DNA from: Metallyticus violacea
Taxonomy: Eukaryota; Arthropoda; Insecta; Mantodea; Metallyticidae
Length of the DNA stretch: 64,000 nucleotides
Assembly: GCA_030762175.1 (NCBI GenBank)
Contig: JAUJEO010000021.1
Span: 930,001-994,000, forward strand
Direction of reading: 5' to 3'
This document shows positions 9,868-22,227 of the stretch, piece after piece (position 1 is the first letter of the stretch; the number at the start of each line of letters is the position of its first letter). Made by a program: the position numbers and the translations under genes. The notes beneath the pieces were generated by a model. That model did no database searches. It was not told where the DNA came from and saw nothing but the letters and a program-made list of their open reading frames with translations.

Positions 9868-11811
9868 TCTCTTTCATTATACTAGTTTGATATCCTCAGA
9901 AAAGCATATTATGCACAAAGAATCTCGAAAAGAAGAAAATTTTTTTTCGAAGTTTGGAAACTTCTTTAGAATCACTTTTACCGTTTTTATTTGCGATAAC
10001 TGGTTCTCTTTCATTATACTAGTTTGATAGCCTCAGAAAACCATATTATGCGCAAAGAATCTCGAAAAGAAAAAAAATTTTTTTCGAAGTTTGGAAACTT
10101 CTTTAGAATCACTATTTTTCCGTTCTTATTTGAGATTACTGGTTCTCTTTCATTATACTATTTAGATAGCCTCAGAAAAGCATATTACGCGCAAAGAATC
10201 TCGAAAATAAAAAAAATTTTTTAGAACTTTGGAAACTTCGTTAGAATCACTTTTTTTTCCGATCATATTTGAGATAACTGGTTCTCTTTCATTATACTAG
10301 TTTGATAGCCTCATAAAAGCTTATTATGCACAAAGAATCTCGAAAAGAAAAAACATTTTTTTCGAAGTTTGGAAACTTCGTTAGAATCACTTTTTTTCCG
10401 TTCTTATTTGAGATAACTGATTCTCTTTCATTATACTAGTTTGATAGCCTCAGTAAAGCATATTATGCACAAAATATCTCGAAAAGAAAAAAAATGTTTT
10501 TCGAAGTTTGGAAACTTCATTAGAATCACTTTTTTTCCGTTCTTATTTGAGATAACTGGTTCTCTTTCATTATACTAGTTTGATAGACTCAGTAAAGCAT
10601 ATTATGCGCAAGGAATCTGGAAAAGAAAAAAAATTTTTTTCGAATTTTGGAAACTTCATTAGAATCACTTTTTTTCCGTTCTTATTTGAGATATCTGGTT
10701 CTCTTTCATTATACTAGTTTGATAGCCTCAGAAAAGCATATTATGCGCAAAGAATCTCGAAAAGAAAAAAGTTTTTTTTCGAAGTTTGGAAACTTCATTA
10801 GATTCACTTTTTTTCCGTTCTTATTTGATATAACTGGTTCTCTTTCATTATACTAGTTTGATAGCCTCAGTAAAGCATATTATGCGCAAAGAATCTGGAA
10901 AAAAAAAAAAAAAAATTTCGAAATTTGGAAACTTCGTTAGAATCACTTTTTTTCCGTTCTTATTTGAGATAACTGGTTCCCGTTCATTATACTAGTTTGA
11001 TAGCCTCATAAAAGCTTATTATGCACAAAGAATCTCGAAAAGAAAAAACATTTTTTTCGAAGTTTGGAAACTTCGTTAGAATCACTTTTTTTCCGTTCTT
11101 ATTTGAGATAACTGATTCTCTTTCATTATACTAGTTTGATAGCCTCAGTAAAGCATATTATGCACAAAATATCTCGAAAAGAAAAAAATTTTTTTTCGAA
11201 GTTTGGAAACTTCTTTAGAATCACTATTTTTCCGTTCTTATTTGAGATTACTGGTTCTCTTTCATTATACTAATTAGATAGCCTCAGAAGAGCATATTAC
11301 GCGCAAAGAATCTCGAAAATAAAAAAATTTTTTTAGAACTTTGGAAACTTCGTTAGAATCACTTTTTTTTCCGATCTTATTTGAGATAACTGGTTCTCTT
11401 TCATTATACTAGTTTGATAGCCTCATAAAAGCTTATTATGCACAAAGAATCTCGAAAAGAAAAAACATTTTTTTCGAAGTTTGGAAACTTCGTTAGAATC
11501 ACTTTTTTTCCGTTCTTATTTGAGATAACTGATTCTCTTTCATTATACTAGTTTGATAGCCTCAGTAAAGCATATTATGCACAAAATATCTCGAAAAGAA
11601 AAAATTTTTTTTTCGAATTTTGGAAACTTCGTTAGAATCACTTTTTTTCCGTTCTTATTTTAGGTAACTGGTTCTCTTTCATTATACTAGTTTGATAGCC
11701 TCAGAAAAGCATATTATGCGCAAAGAATCTCTAAAAGAAAAAATTTTTTTTTCGAATTTTGTAAACTTCGTTAGAATCACTTTTTTTCCGTTCTTATTTG
11801 AGATAACTGGT
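9868..11811 (+). repeat. Gamma cassette, 14 monomers including R-S-T (copy 1)
   Basis: L 9868 (gatatcctc, agaagaaaa), M 10005, N 10144, O' 10283, P'' 10422, R 10561, S 10700, T 10839, O' 10978, P'/M chimera 11117, N 11256 (cagaagagc), O' 11395, P' 11534, Q' 11673. It looks like a beta' cassette expanded internally by re-using N-O'-P' and adding three monomers (R, S, T) found only in gamma cassettes. Confidence 0.87.
10839..10977 (+). repeat. T monomer with a 17-base A-run
   Basis: At 10899-10915 an uninterrupted run of 17 A replaces the usual gaaaagaaaaa step, followed by only three T and an altered dyad (gaaatttgg). The other T copies have 15 A (23259-23273), 16 A (53268-53283) and 16 A (from 55633). 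The following monomer starts with the rare 'cccgttc'. Confidence 0.85.
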
Positions 11812-11950
11812 TCTCTTTCATTATACTAGTTTGATAGCCTCAGAAAAGCATATTATGCGCAAAGAATCTCGAAAAGAAAAAAGTTTTTTTTCGAAGTTTG
11901 GAAACTTCGTTTGAATAACTTTTTTTCGGTTCTTATTTAAGATAACTGGT

Positions 11951-12090
11951 TCTCTTTCATTATACTAGTTTGATAGCCTCAGAAAAGCATATTATGCGCA
12001 AAGAATCTCGAAAAGAAAAAAGTTTTTTTTTCGAAGTTTGGAAACTTCGTTTGAATAACTTTTTTTCCGTTCTTATTTGAGATAACTGGT
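11951..12090 (+). repeat. Chimeric monomer I/A
   Basis: It follows an H tail and has the aaaagcat head expected of I, but its 3' half is A-like (gttt tract, tttgaataac, ccgttc) and it leads into 'ctattt', as only A monomers normally do. Confidence 0.75.
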
Positions 12091-12229
12091 TCTATTTCAT
12101 TATACTAGTTTGATAGCCTCAGAAAAGCATATTATGCGCAAAGAATCTCGAAAAGAAAAAATTTTTTTTTCGAAGTTTGGAAACTTCGTTAGAATCACTT
12201 TTTTTCCGTTCTTATTTGAGATTACTGGT

Positions 12230-12368
12230 TCTCTTTCATTATAGTAGTTTGATAGCCTCATAAAAGCTTATTATGCACAAAGAATCTCGAAAAGAAAAAA
12301 CATTTTTTTCGAAGTTTGGAAACTTCGTTAGAATCACTTTTTTTCCGTTCTTATTTGAGATAACTGAT
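12230..12368 (+). repeat. Chimeric monomer C/O'
   Basis: The first 20 bases carry the tagtag mark of C. From 'cataaaagctt' onward it is O'. The switch lies within about 15 bases in the head, so this exchange point is one of the best resolved in the window. Confidence 0.82.
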
Positions 12369-13199
12369 TCTCTTTCATTATACTAGTTTGATAGCCTCAG
12401 TAAAGCATATTATGCACAAAATATCTCGAAAAGAAAAAATTTTTTTTTCGAATTTTGGAAACTTTGTTAGAATCACTTTTTTTCCGTTCTTATTTTAGGT
12501 AACTGGTTCTCTTTCATTATACTAGTTTTATAGCCTCAGAAAAGCATATTATGCGCAAAGAATCTCTAAAAGAAAAAATTTTTCTTTCGAATTTTGTAAA
12601 CTTCGTTAGAATCACATTTTTTCCGTTCTTATTTGAGATAACTGGTTCTCTTTCATTATACTAGTTTGATAGCCTCAGAAAAGCATATTATGCGCAAAGA
12701 ATCTCGAAAAGAAAAAAGTTTTTTTTCGAAGTTTGGAAACTTCGTTTGAATAACTTTTTTTCGGTTCTTATTTAAGATAACTGGTTCTCTTTCATTATAC
12801 TAGTTTGATAGCCTCAGAAAAGCATATTATGCGCAAAGAATCTCGAAAAGAAAAAATTTTTTTTCGAAGTTTGGAAACTTCGTTAGAATCACTTTTTTTC
12901 CGTTCTTATTTGAGATAACTGGTTCTCTTTCATTATACTAGTTTGACAGCCTCAGAAAAGCATATTATGCGCAAAGAATCTCGAAAAGAAAAAAATTTTT
13001 TTTCGAAGTTTGGAAACTTCGTTAGAATCACTTTTTTTCCGTTCTTATTTGAAATAACTGGTTCTCTTTCATAATACTAGTTTGATAGCCTCAGAAAATC
13101 ATATTATGCGCAAAGAATCTCGAAAAGAAAAAAATTTTTTTGATGTTTGGAAACTTTGTTAGAATCACTCTTTTTCCGTTCTTATTTGAGATAACTGGT

Positions 13200-14311
13200 T
13201 CTCTTTCATTATACTAGTTTGATAGCCTCAGCAAAGCATATTATTCACAAAGAATCTCGAAAAGAAAAAATTTTTTTTTCGAAGTTTGGAAACGTCGTTT
13301 GAATCACTTTTATTCCGTTCTTATTTGAGATAACTGGTTCTCTTTCACTATACTAGTTTGATAGCCTCAGTAAAGCATATTATGCACAAAGAATCTCGAA
13401 AAGAAAAAAGTTTTTTTTCGAAGTTTCGAAACTTCGTTTGACTCAGTTTTTTTCCGTTCTAATTTGACATAACTGGTTCTCTTTCATTATACTAGTTTGA
13501 TAGCCTCAGTTAAGCATATTATATGCAAAGAATCTCGAAAAGAAAAAATTTTTTTTTCGAATTTTGGAAACTTCGTTAGAATCACTTTTTTTCCGTTCTT
13601 ATTTTAGGTAACTGGTTCTCTTTCATTATACTAATTTGATAGCCTCAGTAAAGCATATTATGCGCAAAGAATCTTGAAAAGAAAAAAAATTTTTTTCGAA
13701 GTTTGGAAACGTCGTTAGAATCACTTTTATTCCGTTCTTATTTGAGATAACTGGTTCTCTTTCATTATACTAGTTTGATAGCCTCAGAAAAGCATATTAT
13801 GCGCAAAGAATCTCGAAAAGAAAAAAGTTTTTTTTCGAAGTTTGGAAACTTCGTTTGAATAACTTTTTTTCGGTTCTTATTTCAGATAACTGGTTCTCTT
13901 TCATTATACTAGTTTGATAGCCTCAGAAAAGCATATTATGCGCAAAGAATCTCGAAAAGAAAAAATTTTTTTTTCGAAGTTTGGAAACTTCGTTAGAATC
14001 ACTTTTTTTCCGTTCTTATTTGAGATAACTGGTTCTCTTTCATTATACTAGTTTGATAGCCTCAGAAAAGCATATTATGCGCAAAGAATCTCGAAAAGAA
14101 AAAAATTTTTTTTCGAAGTTTGGAAACTTCGTTAAAATCACTTTTTTTCCGTTCTTATTTGAAATAACTGGTTGTCTTTCATTATACTAATTTGATAGCC
14201 TCAGTAAAGCATATTATGCGCAAAGAATCTCGAAAAGAAAAAAAAATTTTTTCGAAGTTTGGAAACGTCGTTAGAATCACTTTTTTTCCGTTCTTATTTG
14301 AGATAACTGGT
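13200..14311 (+). repeat. Delta cassette D-E-F-G plus H-I-J-K' (landmark copy 2)
   Basis: D 13200, E 13339, F 13478, G 13617, H 13756, I 13895, J 14034 (gttaaaatc), K' 14173. The D monomer directly follows a K of the 'cataatac' kind. The same unusual K-to-D junction recurs at 29729, 38480, 41539 and 63215. Confidence 0.87.
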
Positions 14312-15838
14312 TCTCTTTCATTATACTAGTTTGATAGCCTCAGAAAGGCATATTATGCGCAAAGAATCTCGAAAAGAAAAAAGTTTTTTTTCGAAGTTTG
14401 GAAACTTCGTTTGAATAACTTTTTTTCCGTTCTTATTTGAGATAACTGGTTCTATTTCATTATACTAGTTTCATAGCCTCAGAAAAGCATATTATGCGCA
14501 AAGAATCTCGAAAAGAAAAAATTTTTTTTTCGAAGTTTGGGAACTTCGTTAGAATCACTTTTTTTCCGTTCTTATTTGAGATTACTGGTTCTCTTTCATT
14601 ATAGTAGTTTGATAGCCTCAGAAAAGCATATTATGCACAAAGAATCTCGAAAAGAAAAAAAATTTTTTTCGAAGTTAGGAAACTTCGTTAGAATCACTTT
14701 TTTTCCGTTCTTATTTGAGATAACTGGTTCTCTTTCATTATACTAGTTTGATAGCCTCAGCAAAGCATATTATTCACAAAGAATCTCGAAAAGAAAAAAA
14801 TTTTTTTTCGATGTTTGGAAACGTCGTTTGAATCACTTTTATTCCGTTCTTATTTGAGATAACTGGTTCTCTTTCACTATACTAGTTTGATAGCCTCAGT
14901 AAAGCATATTATGCACAAAGAATCTCGAAAAGAAAAAAGTTTTTTTTCGAAGTTTCGAAACTTCGTTTGAATCAGTTTTTTTCCGTTCTAATTTGACATA
15001 ACTGGTTCTCTTTCATTATACTAGTTTGATAGCCTGAGTTAAGCATATTATATGCAAAGAATCTCGAAAAGAAAAAATTTTTTTTTCGAATTTTGGAAAC
15101 TTCGTTAGAATCACTTTTTTTCCGTTCTTATTTTAGGTAACTGGTTCTCTTTCATTATACTAATTTGATAGCCTCAGTAAAGCATATTATGCGCAAAGAA
15201 TCTTGAAAAGAAAAAAAATTTTTTTCGAAGTTTGGAAACGTCGTTAGAATCACTTTTATTCCGTTCTTATTTGAGATAACTGGTTCTCTTTCATTATACT
15301 AGTTTGATAGCCTCAGAAAAGCATATTATGCGCAAAGAATCTCGAAAAGAAAAAAGTTTTTTTTCGAAGTTTGGAAACTTCGTTTGAATAACTTTTTTTC
15401 GATTCTTATTTAAGATAACTGGTTCTCTTTCATTATACTAGTTTGATAGCCTCAGAAAAGCATATTATGCGCAAAGAATCTCGAAAAGAAAAAATTTTTT
15501 TTTCGAAGTTTGGAAACTTCGTTAGAATCACTTTTTTTCCGTTCTTATTTGAGATAACTGGTTCTCTTTCATTATACTAGTTTGATAGCCTCAGAAAAGC
15601 ATATTATGCGCAAAGAATCTCGAAAAGAAAAAAATTTTTTTTCGAAGTTTGGAAACTTCGTTAGAATCACTTTTTTTCCGTTCTTATTTGAAATAACTGG
15701 TTCTCTTTCATGATACTAGTTTGATAGCCTCAGAAAATCATATTATGCGCAAAGAATCTCGAAAAAAAAAATTTTTTTTCGATGTTTGGAAACTTTGTTA
15801 GAATCACTTTTTTTCCGTTCTTATTTGAGATAACTGGT
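14312..15838 (+). repeat. 11-mer block: A-G plus H-I-J-K
   Basis: A 14312, B 14451 (tttcatagcc, gtttgggaac), C 14590, D 14729 (gatgtttgg), E 14868, F 15007 (gcctgagtt), G 15146, H 15285 (cgattc), I 15424, J 15563, K 15702. Its private bases are shared with blocks at 30841 and 42651. Confidence 0.88.
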
Positions 15839-17645
15839 TCTCTTTCATTATACTAGTTTGATAGCCTCAGAAAGGCATATTATGCGCAAAGAATCTCGAA
15901 AAGAAAAAAGTATTTTTTCGAAGTTTGGAAACTTCGTTTGAATAACTTATTTTCCGTTCTTATTTGAGATAACTGGTTCTATTTCATTATACTAGTTTGA
16001 TAGCCTCAGAAAAGCATATTATGCGCAAAGAATCTCGAAAAGAAAAAATTTTTTTTTCGAAGTTTGGAAACTTCGTTAGAATCACTTTTTTTCCGTTCTT
16101 ATTTGAGATTATTGGTTCTCTTTCATTATAGTAGTTTGATAGCCTCAGAAAAGCATATTATGCACAAAGAATCTCGAAAAGAAAAAAAATTTTTTTCGAA
16201 GTTAGGAAACTTCGTTAGAATCACTTTTTTTCCTTTCTTATTTGAGATAACTGGTTCTCTTTCATTATACTAGTTTGATAGCCTCAGCAAAGCATATTAT
16301 TCACAAAGAATCTCGAAAAGAAAAAAATTTTTTTTCGAAGTTTGGAAACGTCGTTTGAATCACTTTTATTCCGTTCTTATTTGAGATAACTGGTTCTCTT
16401 TCACTATACTAGTTTGATAGCCTCAGTAAAGCATATTATGCACAAAGAATCTCGAAAAGAAAAAAGTTTTTTTTCGAAGTTTCGAAACTTTGTTTGACTC
16501 AGTTTTTTTCCGTTCTAATTTGACATAACTGGTTCTCTTTCATTATACTTGTTTGATAGCCTCAGTAAAGCATATTATATGCAAAGAATCTCGAAAAGAA
16601 AAAATTTTTTTTTCGAATTTTGGAAACTTCGTTGGAATCACTTTTTTTCCGTTCTTATTTTAGGTAACTGGTTCTCTTTCATTATACTAATTTGATAGCC
16701 TCAGTAAAGCATATTATGCGCAAAGAATCTTGAAAAGAAAAAAAAATTTTTTCGAAGTTTGGAAACGTCGTTAGAATCACTTTTTTTTCGTTCTTATTTG
16801 AGATAACTGGTTCTCTTTCATTATACTAGTTTGATAGCCTCAGAAAAGCATATTATGCGCAAAGAATCTCGAAAAGAAAAAAGTTTTTTTTCGAAGTTTG
16901 GAAACTTCGTTTGAATAACTTTTTTTCCGTTCTTATTTGAGATAACTGGTTCTCTTTCATTTTACTAGTTTGATAGCCTCAGAAAAGCATATTATGCACA
17001 AAGAATCTCGAAAAGAAAAAAATTTTTTTTCGAAGTTTGGAAACATCTTTAGAATCACTTTTTTCCGTTTTTATTTGCGATAACTGGTTCTCTTTCATTA
17101 TACTAGTTTGATAGCCTCAGAAAACCATATTATGCGCAAAGAATCTCGAAAAGAAAAAAATTTTTTTTCGAAGTTTGGAAACTTCTTTAGAATCACTATT
17201 TTTCCGTTCTTATTTGAGATTACTGGTTCTCTTTCATTATACTAATTAGATAGCCTCAGAAAAGCATATTACGCGCAAAGAATCTCGAAAATAAAAAAAA
17301 TTTTTTAGAACTTTGGAAACTTCGTTAGAATCACTTTTTTTTCCGATCTTATTTGAGATAACTGGTTCTCTTTCATTATACTAGTTTGATAGCCTCATAA
17401 AAGCTTATTATGCGCAAAGAATCTCGAAAAGAAAAAAATTTTTTTTCGAAGTTTGGAAACTTCATTAGAATCGCCTTTTTTTCCGTTCTTATTTGAGATA
17501 ATTGGTTCTCTTTCATTATACTAGTTTGATAGCCTCAGTAAAGCATATTATGCGCAAAGAATCTCGAAAAGAAAAAAAATTTTTTTCGAAGTTTTGAAAC
17601 GTCGTTAGAATCACTTTTTTTCCGTTCTTATTTGAGATAACTGGT
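15839..17645 (+). repeat. A-G, Q, I/L chimera, M-N-O-P
   Basis: A 15839, B 15978, C 16117, D 16256, E 16395, F 16534, G 16673, Q 16812, I/L 16951, M 17089, N 17228, O 17367, P 17507. The anchor is truncated: I, J and K are collapsed into one I/L chimera. Confidence 0.84.
16951..17088 (+). repeat. Chimeric monomer I/L
   Basis: The head has 'ttttactag', the mark of an I that follows Q. From gcac onward it is L (aacatctttagaatc, tttgcg). Compared with the intact order I-J-K-L, three monomers (about 417 bp) are missing. Confidence 0.83.
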
Positions 17646-19589
17646 TCTCTTTCATTATACTAGTTTGATAGCCTCAGAAAAGCATATTATGCGCAAAGAA
17701 TCTCGAAAAGAAAAAAGTTTTTTTTCGAAGTTTGGAAACTTCGTTTGAATAACTTTTTTTCCGTTCTTATTTGAGATAACTGGTTCTCTTTCATTATACT
17801 AGTTTGATAGCCTCAGAAAAGCATATTATGCGCAAAGAATCTCGAAAAGAAAAAAATTTTTTTTCGAAGTTTGGAAACTTCGTTAGAATCACTTTTTTTC
17901 CGTTCTTATTTGAAATAACTGGTTCTCTTTCATGATACTAGTTTGATAGCCTCAGAAAATCATATTATGCGCAAAGAATCTCGAAAAGAAAAAAATTTTT
18001 TTTCGATGTTTGGAAACTTTGTTAGAATCACTTTTTTTCCGTTCTTATTTGAGATAACTGGTTCTCTTTCATTATACTAGTTTGATAGCCTCAGAAAAGC
18101 ATATTATGCACAAAGAATCTCGAAAAGAAAAAAAATTTTTTTCGAAGTTTGGAAACTTCTTTAGAATCACTTTTTTCCGTTTTTATTTGCGATAACTGGT
18201 TCTCTTTCATTATACTAGTTTGATAGCCTCAGAAAACCATATTATGCGCAAAGAATCTCGAAAAGAAAAAAATTTTTTTCGAAGTTTGGAAACTTCGTTA
18301 GAATCACTTTTTTTCCGTTCTTATTTGAGATTACTGGTTCTCTTTCATTATAGTAGTTTGATAGCCTCAGAAAAGCATATTATGCACAAAGAATCTCGAA
18401 AAGAAAAAAAATTTTTTTCGAAGTTAGGAAACTTCGTTAGAATCACTTTTTTTCCTTTCTTATTTGAGATAACTGGTTCTCTTTCATTATACTAGTTTGA
18501 TAGCCTCAGCAAAGCATATTATTCACAAAGAATCTCGAAAAGAAAAAAATTTTTTTTCGAAGTTTGGAAACGTCGTTTGAATCACTTTTATTCTGTTCTT
18601 ATTTGAGATAACTGGTTCTCTTTCACTATACTAGTTTGATAGCCTCAGTAAAGCATATTATGCACAAAGAATCTCGAAAAGAAAAAAGTTTTTTTTCGAA
18701 GTTTCGAAACTTTGTTTGACTCAGTTTTTTTCCGTTCTAATTTGACATAACTGGTTCTCTTTCATTATACTTGTTTGATAGCCTCAGTAAAGCATATTAT
18801 ATGCAAAGAATCTGGAAAAGAAAAAATTTTTTTTTCGAATTTTGGAAACTTCGTTGGAATCACTTTTTTTCCGTTCTTATTTTAGGTAACTGGTTCTCTT
18901 TCATTATACTAATTTGATAGCCTCAGTAAAGCATATTATGCGCAAAGAATCTTGAAAAGAAAAAAAATTTTTTTCGAAGTTTGGAAACGTCGTTAGAATC
19001 ACTTTTTTTTCGTTCTTATTTGAGATAACTGGTTCTCTTTCATTATACTAGTTTGATAGCCTCAGAAAAGCATATTATGCGCAAAGAATCTCGAAAAGAA
19101 AAAAGTTTTTTTTCGAAGTTTGGAAACTTCGTTTGAATAACTTTTTTTCCGTTCTTATTTGAGATAACTGGTTCTCTTTCATTTTACTAGTTTGATAGCC
19201 TCAGAAAAGCATATTATGCGCAAAGAATCTCGAAAAGAAAAATTTTTTTTTTCGAAGTTTGGAAACTTCGTTAGAATCACTTTTTTTCCGTTCTTATTTG
19301 AGATAACTGGTTCTCTTTCATTATACTAGTTTGATAGCCTCAGAAAAGCATATTATGCGCAAAGAATCTCGAAAAGAAAAAAATTTTTTTTCGAAGTTTG
19401 GAAACTTCGTTAGAATCACTTTTTTTCCGTTCTTATTTGAAATAACTGGTTCTCTTTCATGATACTAGTTTGATAGCCTCAGAAAATCATATTATGCGCA
19501 AAGAATCTCGAAAAGAAAAAAATTTTTTTTCGATGTTTGGAAACTTTGTTAGAATCACTTTTTTTCCGTTCTTATTTGAGATAACTGGT
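17646..19589 (+). repeat. Q-J-K, L, M/B chimera, C-G, Q-I-J-K
   Basis: Q 17646, J 17785, K 17924, L 18063, M/B 18201, C 18339, D 18478, E 18617, F 18756 (tctggaaaag), G 18895, Q 19034, I 19173, J 19312, K 19451. A beta cassette start is joined to an alpha cassette through the M/B chimera. Confidence 0.84.
18201..18338 (+). repeat. Chimeric monomer M/B (first of three)
   Basis: The head is M (aaaaccat) and the 3' half is B (cttcgttagaatc, gagattactgg), leading into the tagtag head of C. The switch lies between the head and the 3' dyad arm. Equivalent chimeras sit at 20839 and 46818. Confidence 0.85.
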
Positions 19590-20700
19590 TCTCTTTCATT
19601 ATACTAGTTTGATAGCCTCAGAAAAGCATATTATGCACAAAGAATCTCGAAAAGAAAAAAATTTTTTTTCGAAGTTTGGAAACATCTTTAGAATCACTTT
19701 TTTCCGTTTTTATTTGCGATAACTGGTTCTCTTTCATTATACTAGTTTGATAGCCTCAGAAAACCATATTATGCGCAAAGAATCTCGAAAAGAAAAAAAT
19801 TTTTTTTCGAAGTTTGGAAACTTCTTTAGAATCACTATTTTTCCGTTCTTATTTGAGATTACTGGTTCTCTTTCATTATACTAATTAGATAGCCTCAGAA
19901 AAGCATATTACGCGCAAAGAATCTCGAAAATAAAAAAAATTTTTTAGAACTTTGGAAACTTCGTTAGAATCACTTTTTTTTCCGATCTTATTTGAGATAA
20001 CCGGTTCTCTTTCATTATACTAGTTTGATAGCCTCATAAAAGCTTATTATGCGCAAAGAATCTCGAAAAGAAAAAAATTTTTTTTCGAAGTTTGGAAACT
20101 TCATTAGAATCGCCTTTTTTTCCGTTCTTATTTGAGATAATTGGTTCTCTTTCATTATACTAGTTTGATAGCCTCAGTAAAGCATATTATGCGCAAAGAA
20201 TCTGGAAAAGAAAAAAATTTTTTTCGAAGTTTGGAAACGTCGTTAGAATCACTTTTTTTCCGTTCTTATTTGAGATAACTGGTTCTCTTTCATTATACTA
20301 GTTTGATAGCCTCAGAAAAGCATATTATGCGCAAAGAATCTCGAAAAGAAAAAAGTTTTTTTTCGAAGTTTGGAAACTTCGTTTGAATAACTTTTTTTCC
20401 GTTCTTATTTGAGATAACTGGTTCTCTTTCATTATACTAGTTTGATAGCCTCAGAAAAGCATATTATGCGCAAAGAATCTCGAAAAGAAAAAAATTTTTT
20501 TTCGAAGTTTGGAAACTTCGTTAGAATCACTTTTTTTCCGTTCTTATTTGAAATAACTGGTTCTCTTTCATGATACTAGTTTGATAGCCTCAGAAAATCA
20601 TATTATGCGCAAAGAATCTCGAAAAGAAAAAAATTTTTTTTCGATGTTTGGAAACTTTGTTAGAATCACTTTTTTTCCGTTCTTATTTGAGATAACTGGT
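19590..20700 (+). repeat. 8-mer block: L-M-N-O-P plus Q-J-K
   Basis: L 19590, M 19728, N 19867, O 20006, P 20146, Q 20284, J 20423, K 20562. Canonical beta plus short anchor. O is preceded by 'ataaccgg', a one-base difference from its sisters. Confidence 0.88.
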
Positions 20701-22227
20701 TCTCTTTCATTATACTAGTTTGATAGCCTCAGAAAAGCATATTATGCACAAAGAATCTCGAAAAGAAAAAAAATTTTTTTCGAAGTTTGGAAACTTCTTT
20801 AGAATCACTTTTTTCCGTTTTTATTTGCGATAACTGGTTCTCTTTCATTATACTAGTTTGATAGCCTCAGAAAACCATATTATGCGCAAAGAATCTCGAA
20901 AAGAAAAAAATTTTTTTCGAAGTTTGGAAACTTCGTTAGAATCACGTTTTTTCCGTTCTTATTTGAGATTACTGGTTCTCTTTCATTATAGTAGTTTGAT
21001 AGACTCAGAAAAGCATATTATGCACAAAGAATCTCGAAAAGAAAAAAAATTTTTTTCGAAGTTAGGAAACTTCGTTAGAATCACTTTTTTTCCGTTCTTA
21101 TTTGAGATAACTGGTTCTCTTTCATTATACTAGTTTGATAGCCTCAGCAAAGCATATTATTCACAAAGAATCTCGAAAAGAAAAAAATTTTTTTTCGAAG
21201 TTTGGAAACGTCGTTTGAATCACTTTTATTCCGTTCTTATTTGAGATAACTGGTTCTCTTTCACTATACTAGTTTGATAGCCTCAGTAAAGCATATTATG
21301 CACAAAGAATCTCGAAAAGAAAAAAGTTTTTTTTCGAAGTTTCGAAACTTCGTTTGACTCAGTTTTTTTCCGTTCTAATTTGACATAACTGGTTCTCTTT
21401 CATTATACTTGTTTGATAGCCTCAGTAAAGCATATTATATGCAAAGAATCTCGAAAAGAAAAATTTTTTTTTTCGAATTTTGGAAACTTCGTTAGAATCA
21501 CTTTTTTTCCGTTCTTATTTTAGGTAACTGGTTCTCTTTCATTATACTAATTTGATAGCCTCAGTAAAGCATATTATGCGCAAAGAATCTTGAAAAGAAA
21601 AAAATTTTTTTTCGAAGTTTGGAAACGTCGTTAGAATCACTTTTTTTCCGTTCTTATTTGAGATAACTGGTTCTCTTTCATTATACTAGTTTGATAGCCT
21701 CAGAAAAGCATATTATGCGCAAAGAATCTCGAAAAGAAAAAAGTTTTTTTTCGAAGTTTGGAAACTTCGTTTGAATAACTTTTTTTCCGTTCTTATTTGA
21801 GATAACTGGTTCTCTTTCATTATACTAGTTTGATAGCCTCAGAAAAGCATATTATGCGCAAAGAATCTCGAAAAGACAAAATTTTTTTTTCGAAGTTTGG
21901 AAACTTCGTTAGAATCACTTTTTTTCCGTTCTTAATTGAGATAAATGGTTCTCTTTCATTATACTAGTTTGATAGCCTCAGAAAAGCATATTATGAGCAA
22001 AGAATCTCGAAAAGAAAAAAATTTTTTTTCGAAGTTTGGAAACTTCGTTAGAATCACTTTTTTTCCGTTCTTATTTGAAATAACTGGTTCTCTTTCATGA
22101 TACTAGTTTGATAGCCTCAGAAAATCATATTATGCGCAAAGAATCTCGAAAAGAAAAAAATTTTTTTTCGATGTTTGGAAACTTTGTTAGAATCACTTTT
22201 TTTCCGTTCTTATTTGAGATAACTGGT
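20701..22227 (+). repeat. L, M/B chimera, C-G, Q-I-J-K
   Basis: L 20701, M/B 20839 (with the private base cacgttttt), C 20977 (gatagactc), D 21116, E 21255, F 21394, G 21533, Q 21672, I 21811, J 21950, K 22089. From C onward it repeats 8617-9867 at an offset of 12,360 bp, including agacaaaat, ttaattgag, ataaatgg and ttatgagc. Confidence 0.86.

Larger units (their letters stand above)
11812..13199 (+). repeat. Rearranged block: H-(I/A)-B-(C/O')-P'-Q'-H-I-J-K
   Basis: H 11812, I/A chimera 11951, B 12091, C/O' chimera 12230, P' 12369, Q' 12508 (gttttatag), H 12647, I 12786, J 12924 (gacagcctc), K 13063 (cataatac). Two chimeric junctions within 280 bp bring alpha-type monomers directly into a beta' tail, an order seen nowhere else in the window. 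Confidence 0.82.
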
